Source: Gammaproteobacteria bacterium 50_400_T64
GTDB taxonomy: Bacteria; Pseudomonadota; Gammaproteobacteria; Pseudomonadales; Porticoccaceae
Length of the DNA stretch: 64,000 nucleotides
Assembly: GCA_002162755.1 (NCBI GenBank)
Contig: MAAS01000029.1
Location: 99,033 to 163,032 of the forward strand
Direction of reading: 5' to 3'
Positions 7,788 to 15,275 of the stretch are shown one piece after another. Both the position numbers and the translations under genes were made by a program. Within the stretch, counting starts at the first letter, position 1. Each line of letters opens with the position of its first letter. The notes below the pieces were generated by a model, which saw nothing but the letters and a program-made list of their open reading frames with translations, was not told the origin of the DNA and searched no databases.

Positions 7788-10313
7788 CTAGTTGACCAGC
7801 TCGCGTTCGTCTTTACGGGCGGGGCGAATTTGCTCGCGCTCTTCAACAAAAACAACATTGCTATCGGCTTTGTCGCTGTTAATGAAGGGGCGGAACATCA
7901 GCAGTTTTTCTTCATCGTCAATGGTGGTCTTCCACTCGCACTGGTAAGTGTCGATGACTTTGGCCATCTCGGCTTCGAGTTTTTCACAAATGCCGAGGGA
8001 GTCGTCGATGATGACTTCGCGCAAGTAGTCGATGCCGCCTTCCAGGTTATCCATCCAGGTGGAAGTGCGCTGCAGGCGATCAGCTGTCTGCACGTAAAAC
8101 ATCATAAAACGATCGACGTATTTGATCAGCGTTTCAGTATCGAGGTCGGTGGCAAACAGATCGGCGTGGCGTGGACGCATGCCGCCGTTGCCGCAGACGT
8201 AGAGGTTCCAGCCGCTTTCGGTGGCAATAATACCGACATCTTTGCTTTGTGCTTCAGCACATTCACGCGTACAGCCGGATACACCCGATTTCAGTTTGTG
8301 CGGCGAGCGTAGACCTTTGTAGCGGTGCTCAATCTCTAATGCCAGCGCGACACTGTCATTCTGCCCATAGCGACACCAGGTGCTGCCAACACAGGATTTA
8401 ACGGTGCGCAGAGATTTACCATAGGCATGGCCGGTTTCAAAGCCGGCATCGACTAACTCCTTCCAAATGGCGGGGAGTTGTTCGAGTCGAGCGCCAAAGA
8501 AGTCAATGCGTTGTCCGCCCGTGACCTTGGTATAAAGCTTATATTTCGTGCCGATTTCACCGAGGATGGTGAGCTTTTCGGGGGTGATTTCACCACCGGC
8601 AATACGCGGCACAATGGAGTAGGTGCCATCTTTCTGCATGTTGCCGAGATAGCGGTCATTGGTGTCCTGCAGGGCGAGATGCTCGGGTTCGAGCACATAG
8701 TCATTCCAGCAGGAGGCTAGGATGGAGCCAACCGTTGGCTTGCAAATTTCGCAGCCGTGGCCCGTGCCGTGCTGGGCTAATAAATCGCTGAAGGTTTTGA
8801 TTTCGCCAACGCGCACCAGATGGTAAAGCTCCTGGCGAGTGTGGGGGAAATGTTCGCAGAGGTCGGTGTTGACTTCGACACCCATTTTTTCCAGTTCGCT
8901 GTTCATCACCTGGCCGACCAGGGCTTTACAACCGCCACAACTGGTGCCCGCATCGGTGGCTAACATTAAGTCGCCCAGCGTCGTTGCGCCATCGGAAACC
9001 GCCTGGCAGAGCTGACCTTTGGTGACATCGTTACAGGAACAGATTTGTGCGCCGTCGGGCAGCATGTCGACACCCATACCCGTAGCACCGTTGCCATCGC
9101 GCTGGGGCAAGATCAGGGAGTCGGGGAATTCTGGTAGGGGAATGTCGTTCAACGTCATTTGCAGCAGGGTGCCGTAGTCGGCGGCATCGCCAACCAGTAC
9201 GGCGCCGAGTAAGCGCGAGCTGTCTTCGTTGACGACAATCTTTTTGTAGATCTCTTCCGTGCCATTCACGTAGGTGAATTCTTTCGCGCCGGGGGTGTTG
9301 GCATGGGCATCGCCAATACTGGCAACGTCAATGCCCATCAGCTTTAACTTGGTGCTCATATCAGCGCCGGGGAAAGCGTTGTCTTCAGCGTTGATGTGGT
9401 CGCAGGCAACCTGAGCCATTTTATAGCCGGGGGCAACCAGACCGTAGATGCGGCCATTCCACAGGGCACATTCGCCGATGGCGTAAATGTCGGGGTCAGA
9501 CGTCAGGCACTGGTCGTTGACGACGATACCGCCGCGTTCACCTAGCTCTAATTCGCTATCGCGAGCCAAGGCATCCTGGGGGCGAATACCGGCAGAAAAT
9601 AGCAGCATATCGGTTTCGATTTCTGAACCGTCGGCAAAGCTCATTTTGTGGAAACATTTGTCACCGTCACCGATATTTTGGGTGTTCATGCCGAGGTGGA
9701 CTTTTACACCCAGCGCTTCAATTTTATGGCGTAGCATTGCGCCGCCGCCATCGTCGACCTGTACCGCCATCAGGCGTGGGGCGAATTCGATAACGTGAGT
9801 TTCAAGACCCAGGTCAACCAGGGCTTTCGCCGCTTCAAGGCCGAGCAAGCCACCGCCAATCACGGCGCCGACTTTAGCGTTTTTAGCAGCGGCTTGCATC
9901 GCTTCAAGATCGTCAATGGTGCGGTAAACAAAGCAGTTGTCACGCTGGTGGCCGGGAATAGGCGGCACGAAGGGGAAAGAGCCGGTAGCCAGTACTAGTT
10001 TGTCGTAGCTCAGCACTTCACCTTTTTCAGAGGTAACCGTTTTGGCGCTGCGATCAATGCTTACCGCTTTATCGCCGAGAAGTACGCGAATACCGTGTTG
10101 CTCGTAGTAGCCCGGCTCAACCAGCGACAGGTCGTCAGCACTGCGGCCACCGAAAAACTCAGTGAGGTGGACGCGATCATAGGCGACGCGGCTCTCTTCA
10201 CAGAAGGTGGTCACTTCAAAGGCCGAGTACTGCGGGCTATTGACCATGGCTTCGAGGAACTTGTGGCCGACCATGCCGTTGCCGATAACGATAATTCGCT
10301 GCTTGTTACTCAT
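7788..10313 (-). CDS. nirB: NADH-dependent nitrite reductase large subunit NirB
   Basis: An 841-residue NirB of normal length that reduces nitrite to ammonium in the cytoplasm. It has an N-terminal FAD site (IVIGNGMVGHKFLE), an NAD site (GAVIGGGLLGLEAA, about residue 150), two BFD-like cysteine regions (ICSCNDV...CGGC about 423-460; GHGCEICKP about 515) and the siroheme/[4Fe-4S] region with SCVGSTWCRYG and GCTRECAE near residues 640-690. It is the first gene of the nitrate/nitrite operon and has a sigma-54-type promoter 80 bases upstream, which fits control by NtrC under nitrogen limitation. Confidence 0.97.
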   Translation of the reverse strand: MSNKQRIIVIGNGMVGHKFLEAMVNSPQYSAFEVTTFCEESRVAYDRVHLTEFFGGRSADDLSLVEPGYYEQHGIRVLLGDKAVSIDRSAKTVTSEKGEVLSYDKLVLATGSFPFVPPIPGHQRDNCFVYRTIDDLEAMQAAAKNAKVGAVIGGGLLGLEAAKALVDLGLETHVIEFAPRLMAVQVDDGGGAMLRHKIEALGVKVHLGMNTQNIGDGDKCFHKMSFADGSEIETDMLLFSAGIRPQDALARDSELELGERGGIVVNDQCLTSDPDIYAIGECALWNGRIYGLVAPGYKMAQVACDHINAEDNAFPGADMSTKLKLMGIDVASIGDAHANTPGAKEFTYVNGTEEIYKKIVVNEDSSRLLGAVLVGDAADYGTLLQMTLNDIPLPEFPDSLILPQRDGNGATGMGVDMLPDGAQICSCNDVTKGQLCQAVSDGATTLGDLMLATDAGTSCGGCKALVGQVMNSELEKMGVEVNTDLCEHFPHTRQELYHLVRVGEIKTFSDLLAQHGTGHGCEICKPTVGSILASCWNDYVLEPEHLALQDTNDRYLGNMQKDGTYSIVPRIAGGEITPEKLTILGEIGTKYKLYTKVTGGQRIDFFGARLEQLPAIWKELVDAGFETGHAYGKSLRTVKSCVGSTWCRYGQNDSVALALEIEHRYKGLRSPHKLKSGVSGCTRECAEAQSKDVGIIATESGWNLYVCGNGGMRPRHADLFATDLDTETLIKYVDRFMMFYVQTADRLQRTSTWMDNLEGGIDYLREVIIDDSLGICEKLEAEMAKVIDTYQCEWKTTIDDEEKLLMFRPFINSDKADSNVVFVEEREQIRPARKDERELVN

Positions 10314-10794
10314 GATATTTTGTCGTCCGTTTAGAGTGCTGTTTAAAGATAAATCCGATGCTGTTGCGCCAGGCCTATAAGGTATGAGCTATGCATAGAA
10401 TGTGCCAGACTTGTTTGCGCCATAAACCCTTTGGTTGGCCCGATCTGTGAATGCGTCATTATAAGGGTGAGCGGTGTAGGGACTCTACTTAATAGTGATA
10501 GAACCTGAGAGACAGGGCCTTTTTTCAGGCGCGGATAATACGCCGCTTTTGAGCAATAGGGTACCGCTCTTATTTATGGCGGGTGTTTTTGGTGCAAGCG
10601 CTTTATAAGGGGGCGTTTTCTCATCAGCCGTTACGCAATGGTGGGATGATTGTTATGGTGCTTACGTGGTGGAGGATGATTTTGAGAAAGCCTTTTAATC
10701 GGGCACAATGCACGCATTCGGGCTCAGACATTAGGGGCTCTTTCAAATTACGGGCTCTTCCAAAGAGATAAAACCAGAATAGGTGGTAAGTGTA
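10314..10794. other. Divergent intergenic region between nirB and carbonic anhydrase
   Basis: This 481-base region holds the nirB sigma-54 site (10392-10407) and presumably the promoter of the carbonic anhydrase gene. Short open frames at 10583-10812 on both strands have no recognisable content and look random. A ribosome-binding sequence, aggtgg, lies at 10781-10786 just before the carbonic anhydrase ATG. Confidence 0.5.
10392..10407 (-). promoter_or_regulatory. Sigma-54 (-24/-12) promoter of the nirB operon
   Basis: On the minus strand the sequence reads TGGCACATTCTATGCA, matching TGGCAC-N5-TTGCW with one mismatch and the required GG-N10-GC spacing. Transcription would start near 10380, giving an untranslated leader of about 67 bases before the nirB ATG. 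No convincing NtrC palindrome was found by eye upstream. Confidence 0.65.
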
Positions 10795-11418
10795 ATGAGT
10801 GAATTGGAACACCTGTTAGCGAGTAATAAACGCTGGGCGAAGGAGCTCACGAGTGACAAACCTGGTTTTTTTACCGATTTGTCGCAGCAGCAGGCGCCGG
10901 AGTATTTGTGGATAGGCTGTTCCGATAGCCGAGTGCCCGCCAATCAAATTACCGGCCTGGCCCCGGGTGAGGTTTTTGTACACCGCAATATCGCCAATGT
11001 GGTGGTGCATTCTGACCTGAATTGCCTGTCGGTGGTGCAGTATGCGGTTGAGGTTTTGAAGGTGAAGCACATCATCGTTTGCGGCCACTATGGCTGTGGC
11101 GGTGTAAAGGCTGCCATGGGCAAGAAGAAGCACGGCCTCATCGATAACTGGCTGCTACATATCCGTGACATCCACCGTTTTTATCGCAGCGAAATCGACA
11201 GTTGCAGCAGCGAAGAGGCTCGCTTCGAACGACTCTGTGAAAAAAATGTGATTGAGCAGGCATTCAATGTTTGCAGCAGTACGGTGGTGCAAAACGCCTG
11301 GGCGAATGGCAATGAGTTGTCTGTTCACGGCTGGATTTATGCGATTAAAGACGGGTTAATTCATGACATGGATGTGAGCATGTCAGGGCTGGAGGATTTT
11401 GAGAAGCTCAACCGATAG
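10795..11418 (+). CDS. can: Beta-class carbonic anhydrase
   Basis: Beta carbonic anhydrase, 207 residues from the ATG at 10795, which has a ribosome-binding sequence (aggtgg) eight bases upstream. An in-frame GTG at 10783 would add four residues and is less likely. Zinc ligands are Cys42, His98 and Cys101, with the Asp44-Arg46 dyad in CSDSR and the HYGCGG motif. It interconverts CO2 and bicarbonate in the cytoplasm. It is divergent from nirB. Confidence 0.95.
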   Translation: MSELEHLLASNKRWAKELTSDKPGFFTDLSQQQAPEYLWIGCSDSRVPANQITGLAPGEVFVHRNIANVVVHSDLNCLSVVQYAVEVLKVKHIIVCGHYGCGGVKAAMGKKKHGLIDNWLLHIRDIHRFYRSEIDSCSSEEARFERLCEKNVIEQAFNVCSSTVVQNAWANGNELSVHGWIYAIKDGLIHDMDVSMSGLEDFEKLNR

Positions 11419-11426
11419 TTCATTGG

Positions 11427-11450
11427 GCTGGCTGCTAGCCAGCTTATTTG
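11427..11450 (+). terminator. Possible terminator after carbonic anhydrase
   Basis: A 7-bp perfect stem (gctggct 11427-11433, agccagc 11437-11443) with a 3-base loop starts nine bases after the stop codon. The following tail (ttattt) is T-rich but not a clean run, so this is a weak intrinsic terminator. Confidence 0.45.
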
Positions 11451-11467
11451 AGTTCTTAGCTGAGTGC

Positions 11468-11545
11468 TTATTTTAAGAGTAAGGCCACCACAGTAAGGGC
11501 AAGCACAAAGGAAACACTTTTCCAGAAAACCAGCGGGTTGCGTTT
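11468..11545 (-). pseudogene. Relic copy of the 3' end of the phosphatase/kinase gene
   Basis: This 78-base stretch encodes KRNPLVFWKSVSF...ALLLK and a TAA stop on the minus strand, nearly the same as the last 25 residues of the intact kinase fusion ending at 12390 (RNPLVFWKSVSF...ALLIK). The copy contains only the C-terminal membrane anchor and is cut at 11545, where transposase-like sequence begins. The copies differ at several bases but keep frame and stop, so this is an old duplication or recombination scar. Confidence 0.8.
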
Positions 11546-11702
11546 TGCCGGGAATCCCCCGACAAGCTATGACCGTAGGCTGCCCTGTCGATTCAGTGAT
11601 TGTCTCGAGCTGGTCGACTGGACGGGGCGTATCACCGCCGATACTGACCTGCCTGCACTATCGCCGCACACCCGGCATGGCCAACTGCAAGTTGCTGTTT
11701 GA
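11544..11702 (+). pseudogene. Remnant of a REP-associated (IS200-like Y1) transposase C-terminus
   Basis: The plus-strand frame through 11547-11702 reads AGNPPTSYD, then LPCRFSDCLELVDWTGRI, then a short unrelated tail and a stop. FAGNP followed by LP-F-F-DYLELVDWTGR is a familiar C-terminal signature of REP-associated tyrosine transposases. The catalytic HUH and Tyr region is missing, so it is a dead fragment. It joins directly to the relic kinase tail at about 11545. Confidence 0.65.
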
Positions 11703-11810
11703 TGGGGTTGTAGTGGCGAGAACGCTGCACCGCGAACACAAAACCCGTTCAATGATGATAAAAACGAAAGAGCCTCAAGGAGAATTCGGCATATCCGAGG
11801 TTTTCGTCAG

Positions 11811-11839
11811 AATTATAGATGGGTGTCCTAATTAGTGAT
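11811..11839 (+). repeat. 29-bp direct repeat, copy A (with gggtgtcc core)
   Basis: The motif agaattatagatgggtgtcc followed by taattagtg recurs with two base differences at 12350-12378. The two copies flank the orphan gene at 11840-12277. The left copy lies just past the transposase remnant, so the repeat may mark an insertion or recombination boundary. Confidence 0.75.
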
Positions 11840-12277
11840 TTATACTTCAAATGTAAGTTTATAGCTTGTACTTTTTGATAAAACGCCAGCTTCTTTATAT
11901 TCAGTTAGCGCAGCTTCTAGATCTTTCAGAACAAGATCGTGCTTATCCTCAAGCTCAGCGGGTAACGATAGGTCCAATAATTTTTTTCTTGCCCAACGAT
12001 GTTCGCCACGCTTACCACCTGCTTTCAGAAGTTTTATTTTGGCTGTCATCAAATGACCTTCCCAGTAGAAATTCCAGTAAGAAATACCGGAATAACCACC
12101 ACCATGAGCGGTGTGATCAGATTCCACATAAAGCTCTCGTAACCAAATATGTTGTTCTTTATTAACCACCCAGAAATTGGTGGCAATTGAGCCATAGCTT
12201 GTTCGTTTATCAATCGCGCCCATATTATATTTTTCTAAACTATCTTCTGAGATATATTCATTAATAAAAGCCTGCAT
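11840..12277 (-). CDS. Orphan protein of unknown function (145 aa)
   Basis: I do not recognise this family. The 145-residue frame begins MQAFINEYISEDSLEKYN and has an aromatic- and histidine-rich middle (SYWNFYWEGH, preceded by HTAHGGGYSG) and a charged, helical C-terminal third. There is no signal peptide or membrane segment. The gene is visibly more AT-rich than the kinase and carbonic anhydrase genes beside it, and it sits exactly between two copies of a 29-bp repeat. Together these suggest a horizontally acquired cassette. It stands alone, with an AT-rich upstream region of about 70 bases that could hold its promoter. Confidence 0.65.
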   Translation of the reverse strand: MQAFINEYISEDSLEKYNMGAIDKRTSYGSIATNFWVVNKEQHIWLRELYVESDHTAHGGGYSGISYWNFYWEGHLMTAKIKLLKAGGKRGEHRWARKKLLDLSLPAELEDKHDLVLKDLEAALTEYKEAGVLSKSTSYKLTFEV

Positions 12278-12349
12278 ACTTAGGATGCCAATATTTATAT
12301 CCGCATAGAATAAAACTTGCCTCTCTTGCTGTAAATCTATCTTTACTAG

Positions 12350-12378
12350 AATTATAAATGGGTGTCCGAATTAGTGTT
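12350..12378 (+). repeat. 29-bp direct repeat, copy B (with gggtgtcc core)
   Basis: Second copy of the repeat at 11811-11839, reading agaattataaatgggtgtcc then gaattagtg. It ends 11 bases before the stop codon of the kinase gene. Copy A lies after the relic kinase tail, so both copies are close to a kinase 3' end. Confidence 0.75.
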
Positions 12379-12389
12379 CCCTCAGCGCA

Positions 12390-14123
12390 TTACTTGATTA
12401 GTAAGGCCACCACTGCAAGGGCGAGAGCAAAGGAAACACTCTTCCAGAAAACCAGTGGATTACGCTCTATGAGTGGCGGGCGGGTTCTATTCAGAAATGC
12501 TTTATTCGGCTGGCGTAGGTCAAAGATAAACTCTGACAATTCCTGGTAGCGCTTTTGCGGATTGGGTTGCACGGCCTTTTTAATCACCTCGTCAATCCAG
12601 GCGGGAATCTCTCGGTCAACCGCCAGCGCTGAGTCATATTTCAATTTATTTTGCGCGAGCCGGGTTCTGGCCTGCGACACTTTAATGCCGTAGGGCAATT
12701 TGCCAGTGAGCATTTGATAGATAATAACGCCCAGTGAAAACAGGTCTGAACGGGTGGTCGGGCTTTCGCCGAGGAAATATTCCGGGGCACTGTACTGCGC
12801 GGTGCCGAGAATATCGTCCTGATCAATGGGCTTGGCAATTTCTGTAATGCCGGCCACTTTGGTTGAACCAAAGTCGATGATTTTCACCGTGCCCGTGCTG
12901 TCGATCATGATGTTGGCGGGCCTTAAATCCTGATGCAGCATCTCCTGACGATGGAAACTATTCAGGCCTTTGGCGATTTGCTCAACAATGCCGCGCACCA
13001 TTTCCATATTGGGCCGGGGGTTGTCCTGCATCCACTGTTCAAGGGTTTGCCCTTCAATGAATTCGGTGACAATGTAGAGATAGTTGCGCTTGCGGGTCTG
13101 CTCGCAAGACTTTAATACATAGGCGCTATCGATGCGCCGACCGACCCATTCTTCCATCAGGAAGCGTTCGAGATAAGCGGGTTCACCACGCAGATCAATT
13201 GACGGGGCTTTTAATATAACCTGGGTGTTGGTTTCTTCGTCGAGTGCCAGATAAACATGGCTGCGACTACTGGCGTGAACTTCGCGCAGTATTTTGTAGC
13301 CATCGAAATCCATTCGAGCTTCTAAAATAGGCGGGAAGGGCAGCTCGGTTAAATGCTGATAAAGCTCATCGGCATTCTGCGAGGGCAGGTCGTCAATGCG
13401 AATAATCTGTGCGCTTAAATTGTCATCACTACCCTGGGCATAGGCTTCGGTGACGATGGCTTTTGCCGCAGTATTTAAATCGTCGACATGTTCGCCGATG
13501 GCTTGCGTAATAAACGCGGCTTTGGCAAATTCATAAACCCCGTCAGTAGCCAAGAAAAAGACATCGCCCTTTTCGACCGAGAGAGACTGATAGTCAATTT
13601 CAAGTTGCTGACTAATACCCAGTGCGCGGCTAAGGTGGCTTTCGGTTTGTGACACCCAAAGCCGATGGTCTTCAGTGAGTTGTTCCAGTGCAGTGCCTTG
13701 CACACGGTAAATACGCGCATCGCCGACGTGGAAAATATGTGCGGTGGTCGATTTGATAACCATGGCGCTGAGGGTGCAAACGTAGCCTTTATCTGCGTCA
13801 TAGCGGTATTGGCTTTGGCGGCTTTGGGAATAGAGCCAGGAGTTGCTGGCAATTAGTACCCGTTGCGCAGAGGTCTTTACTGCCCAGGCTTCTGACGTGT
13901 CGAAGTAGTCGTTCAGAAACCCACTAACGGCGGCCTTGCTGGCAATTTGGCTAACGTCACTACTGCTGATGCCGTCGGCCAGAGCAATGGCAATGCCCTT
14001 TGAGCTGAGCAGGGGTTCTTCCGGTATGTGAACGCCGTGGAAATCCTGATTGATTTCTTTTCGACCTTTATCCGAGTATTGGCCGACAGAGACTTTTAGC
14101 TGTGGTGTTGGTTGTAGGGACAA
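12390..14123 (-). CDS. PP2C phosphatase-Ser/Thr protein kinase fusion, membrane-anchored
   Basis: A 577-residue two-domain regulator. Residues about 8-248 form a PP2C-type phosphatase with metal-binding motifs (NQD, ALADGISSS, HVGDARIYR, LATDGVYEF, GSDDN). Residues about 268-525 form a Hanks-type kinase with VILK lysine, catalytic loop HQDLRPAN (HRDLKPEN in typical kinases), DFG and APE motifs. A single hydrophobic helix closes the protein (about 555-576). The same fusion neighbours the nitrate assimilation genes of Pseudomonas aeruginosa (PA1779-PA1783 region), so a role in that pathway is likely. The replaced Arg and Lys in the catalytic loop may lower kinase activity; the essential Asp is kept. 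Confidence 0.92.
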   Translation of the reverse strand: MSLQPTPQLKVSVGQYSDKGRKEINQDFHGVHIPEEPLLSSKGIAIALADGISSSDVSQIASKAAVSGFLNDYFDTSEAWAVKTSAQRVLIASNSWLYSQSRQSQYRYDADKGYVCTLSAMVIKSTTAHIFHVGDARIYRVQGTALEQLTEDHRLWVSQTESHLSRALGISQQLEIDYQSLSVEKGDVFFLATDGVYEFAKAAFITQAIGEHVDDLNTAAKAIVTEAYAQGSDDNLSAQIIRIDDLPSQNADELYQHLTELPFPPILEARMDFDGYKILREVHASSRSHVYLALDEETNTQVILKAPSIDLRGEPAYLERFLMEEWVGRRIDSAYVLKSCEQTRKRNYLYIVTEFIEGQTLEQWMQDNPRPNMEMVRGIVEQIAKGLNSFHRQEMLHQDLRPANIMIDSTGTVKIIDFGSTKVAGITEIAKPIDQDDILGTAQYSAPEYFLGESPTTRSDLFSLGVIIYQMLTGKLPYGIKVSQARTRLAQNKLKYDSALAVDREIPAWIDEVIKKAVQPNPQKRYQELSEFIFDLRQPNKAFLNRTRPPLIERNPLVFWKSVSFALALAVVALLIK

Positions 14124-14518
14124 TTTTGCCTCTCACGTTGGTGACACCGGTTTCAGCCTCTCTACGTTAGACAGGCTCTTGGCAAAATGTAGAAAAGTAT
14201 CGTGCTAAAAATTTCTGTGTTAGCGCCAAAGCATAACAATAAACGTTTGCCCCCTGTCAATGATTGGCTGGTCGATTGCTATGGGATCACTACAGCAATG
14301 AACGATGCAAGAAAGCTGTATGACAACACTTTTTTCTTTCCTTGCCTTTTGTTCAAATACCACATCTGCTCTGGTGTGATTGGAAGGGCGATGGGTTGCG
14401 CCTGGTACTACCTACTAAAAGGAAAAGATCATGAGCTCACTCATAGCTCGAATGTATTGCTAATATAACGTCACATGCTATATTAATATTTAATACAGGC
14501 ACTTGCAAAGGTGAGGTT
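14124..14518. other. Intergenic region before the toxin-antitoxin pair
   Basis: The 395 bases hold the 5' side of the kinase gene and the control region of the toxin-antitoxin pair. An open frame at 14202-14468 has no recognisable content. Near the antitoxin, taatata (14461-14467) and tatatta (14479-14485) form an inverted repeat with an 11-base spacer, a likely operator in an AT-rich promoter. Confidence 0.5.
14461..14485 (+). promoter_or_regulatory. Inverted repeat, probable autoregulatory operator of the ParDE pair
   Basis: Perfect 7-bp arms taatata and tatatta separated by 11 bases lie 34 bases upstream of the antitoxin start. ParD antitoxins are ribbon-helix-helix repressors that bind such palindromes in their own promoter. 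The assignment rests on position and symmetry only. Confidence 0.45.
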
Positions 14519-14764
14519 ATCGCTAGAAATACATCAGTAACATTGGGCGAGCATTTTGATAAATTTGTTCATGAAAAAATTAATGCTGGTCGATTCCAAT
14601 CGGTCAGTGAAGTTGTACGTGCAGGGCTACGTAAATTAGAAGAAGATGAAACAAAACTTCAAGTACTTAGGGACAAGCTCCAGGCAGGTGAGGATAGTCC
14701 ATTAGTAGAAGGCTTTAATGGCACAAAGTTTATCTCAGGGTTACACGGCAAGCATCTTAAATGA
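14519..14764 (+). CDS. parD: ParD-family antitoxin (apparent ATC start)
   Basis: An 81-residue ribbon-helix-helix antitoxin when read from the codon at 14519. Family members start M-[AS]-[RN]-NTSV-[ST]-LG-HF; here the frame reads ATC-Ala-Arg-Asn-Thr-Ser-Val-Thr-Leu-Gly-Glu-His-Phe, with ATC exactly at the usual Met. A good ribosome-binding sequence (aaaggtgagg, 14507-14516) sits just upstream. No in-frame ATG, GTG or TTG lies between there and the TTG at 14543, which would remove the DNA-binding strand. The next gene overlaps by four bases (ATGA). It should neutralise the ParE-type toxin and repress the operon. Confidence 0.8.
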   Translation: MARNTSVTLGEHFDKFVHEKINAGRFQSVSEVVRAGLRKLEEDETKLQVLRDKLQAGEDSPLVEGFNGTKFISGLHGKHLK

Positions 14765-15060
14765 CAGCTCACTACCACTTGAGATCTCTTGCTCAAGATG
14801 ACCTGGAATCTATCTGGTTGCACACCGTTGAACATTGGGGTGTCGCACAGGCCGACACTTACCTTGAGGCGCTTATTAATCGCTTTGAATGGTTGGCTGA
14901 AAACGCCAAGATGGGCAAACCAAGAGATGATATAAAAAAAGGATATTATTGCTTTCCTGAAGGAATGCACCTTATCTTCTATACCCTAAAAGACAAGCAA
15001 GTTGATATTCTTGGAATACCTCATCAGCGGATAGATATTGTTGAATATTTGGCAGAGTAA
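14761..15060 (+). CDS. parE: ParE-family toxin
   Basis: A 99-residue RelE/ParE-fold toxin. Typical features are the N-terminal LRSLAQDDLESIW pattern, the central W/aromatic region, the MGKPRDDI segment and the C-terminal strand pattern YYCFPEGMHLIFY..VDILGIPHQRIDI. ParE toxins usually inhibit DNA gyrase. The ATG overlaps the antitoxin stop by four bases, so translation is coupled. The pair probably came with the disturbed region between 11450 and 15060. Confidence 0.9.
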   Translation: MTAHYHLRSLAQDDLESIWLHTVEHWGVAQADTYLEALINRFEWLAENAKMGKPRDDIKKGYYCFPEGMHLIFYTLKDKQVDILGIPHQRIDIVEYLAE

Positions 15061-15213
15061 GCCGTGTAAAACTCAATATCAGAAAGGGGGGGAAGCTCAG
15101 CCAGCTTGATGATTGTCAATCGTTGGCGTGGGCAGTCGTACGGATAATAAAAAAACAAGATGGCTTGTAGCTGGCTCAGCTCAGCGAATTTAAATAATCT
15201 GTTTAATCGTTAC

Positions 15214-15253
15214 ATAACAACGCCCAGCCCTCTCAGGGGCAGGGCGTTGTTAT
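15214..15253. terminator. Strong hairpin between parE and the FNT gene, likely bidirectional terminator
   Basis: Perfect 12-bp arms (ataacaacgccc at 15214-15225, gggcgttgttat at 15242-15253) enclose a 16-base loop that can pair further. It lies 22 bases past the FNT stop on the minus strand and 153 bases past parE. The T-rich tails are short on both sides. Confidence 0.7.
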
Positions 15254-15275
15254 TTTATGACGACTGCTTTATCGC

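Noticed and set aside
7623-8312. 229-codon plus-strand open frame
   Set aside because: It lies antisense to nirB and nirD, which are certain; long antisense frames are expected at this codon bias.
10408-10560. NtrC-binding palindrome upstream of nirB
   Set aside because: No GCAC-N7-GTGC-like pair with correct spacing was found by eye; only weak half-sites.
11545-11835. 96-codon plus-strand frame in the scar region
   Set aside because: It is a different frame from the transposase remnant and contains nothing recognisable.
14202-14468. 88-codon plus-strand open frame before the toxin-antitoxin pair
   Set aside because: No ribosome-binding sequence, no recognisable composition or domain, and it overlaps the likely control region.
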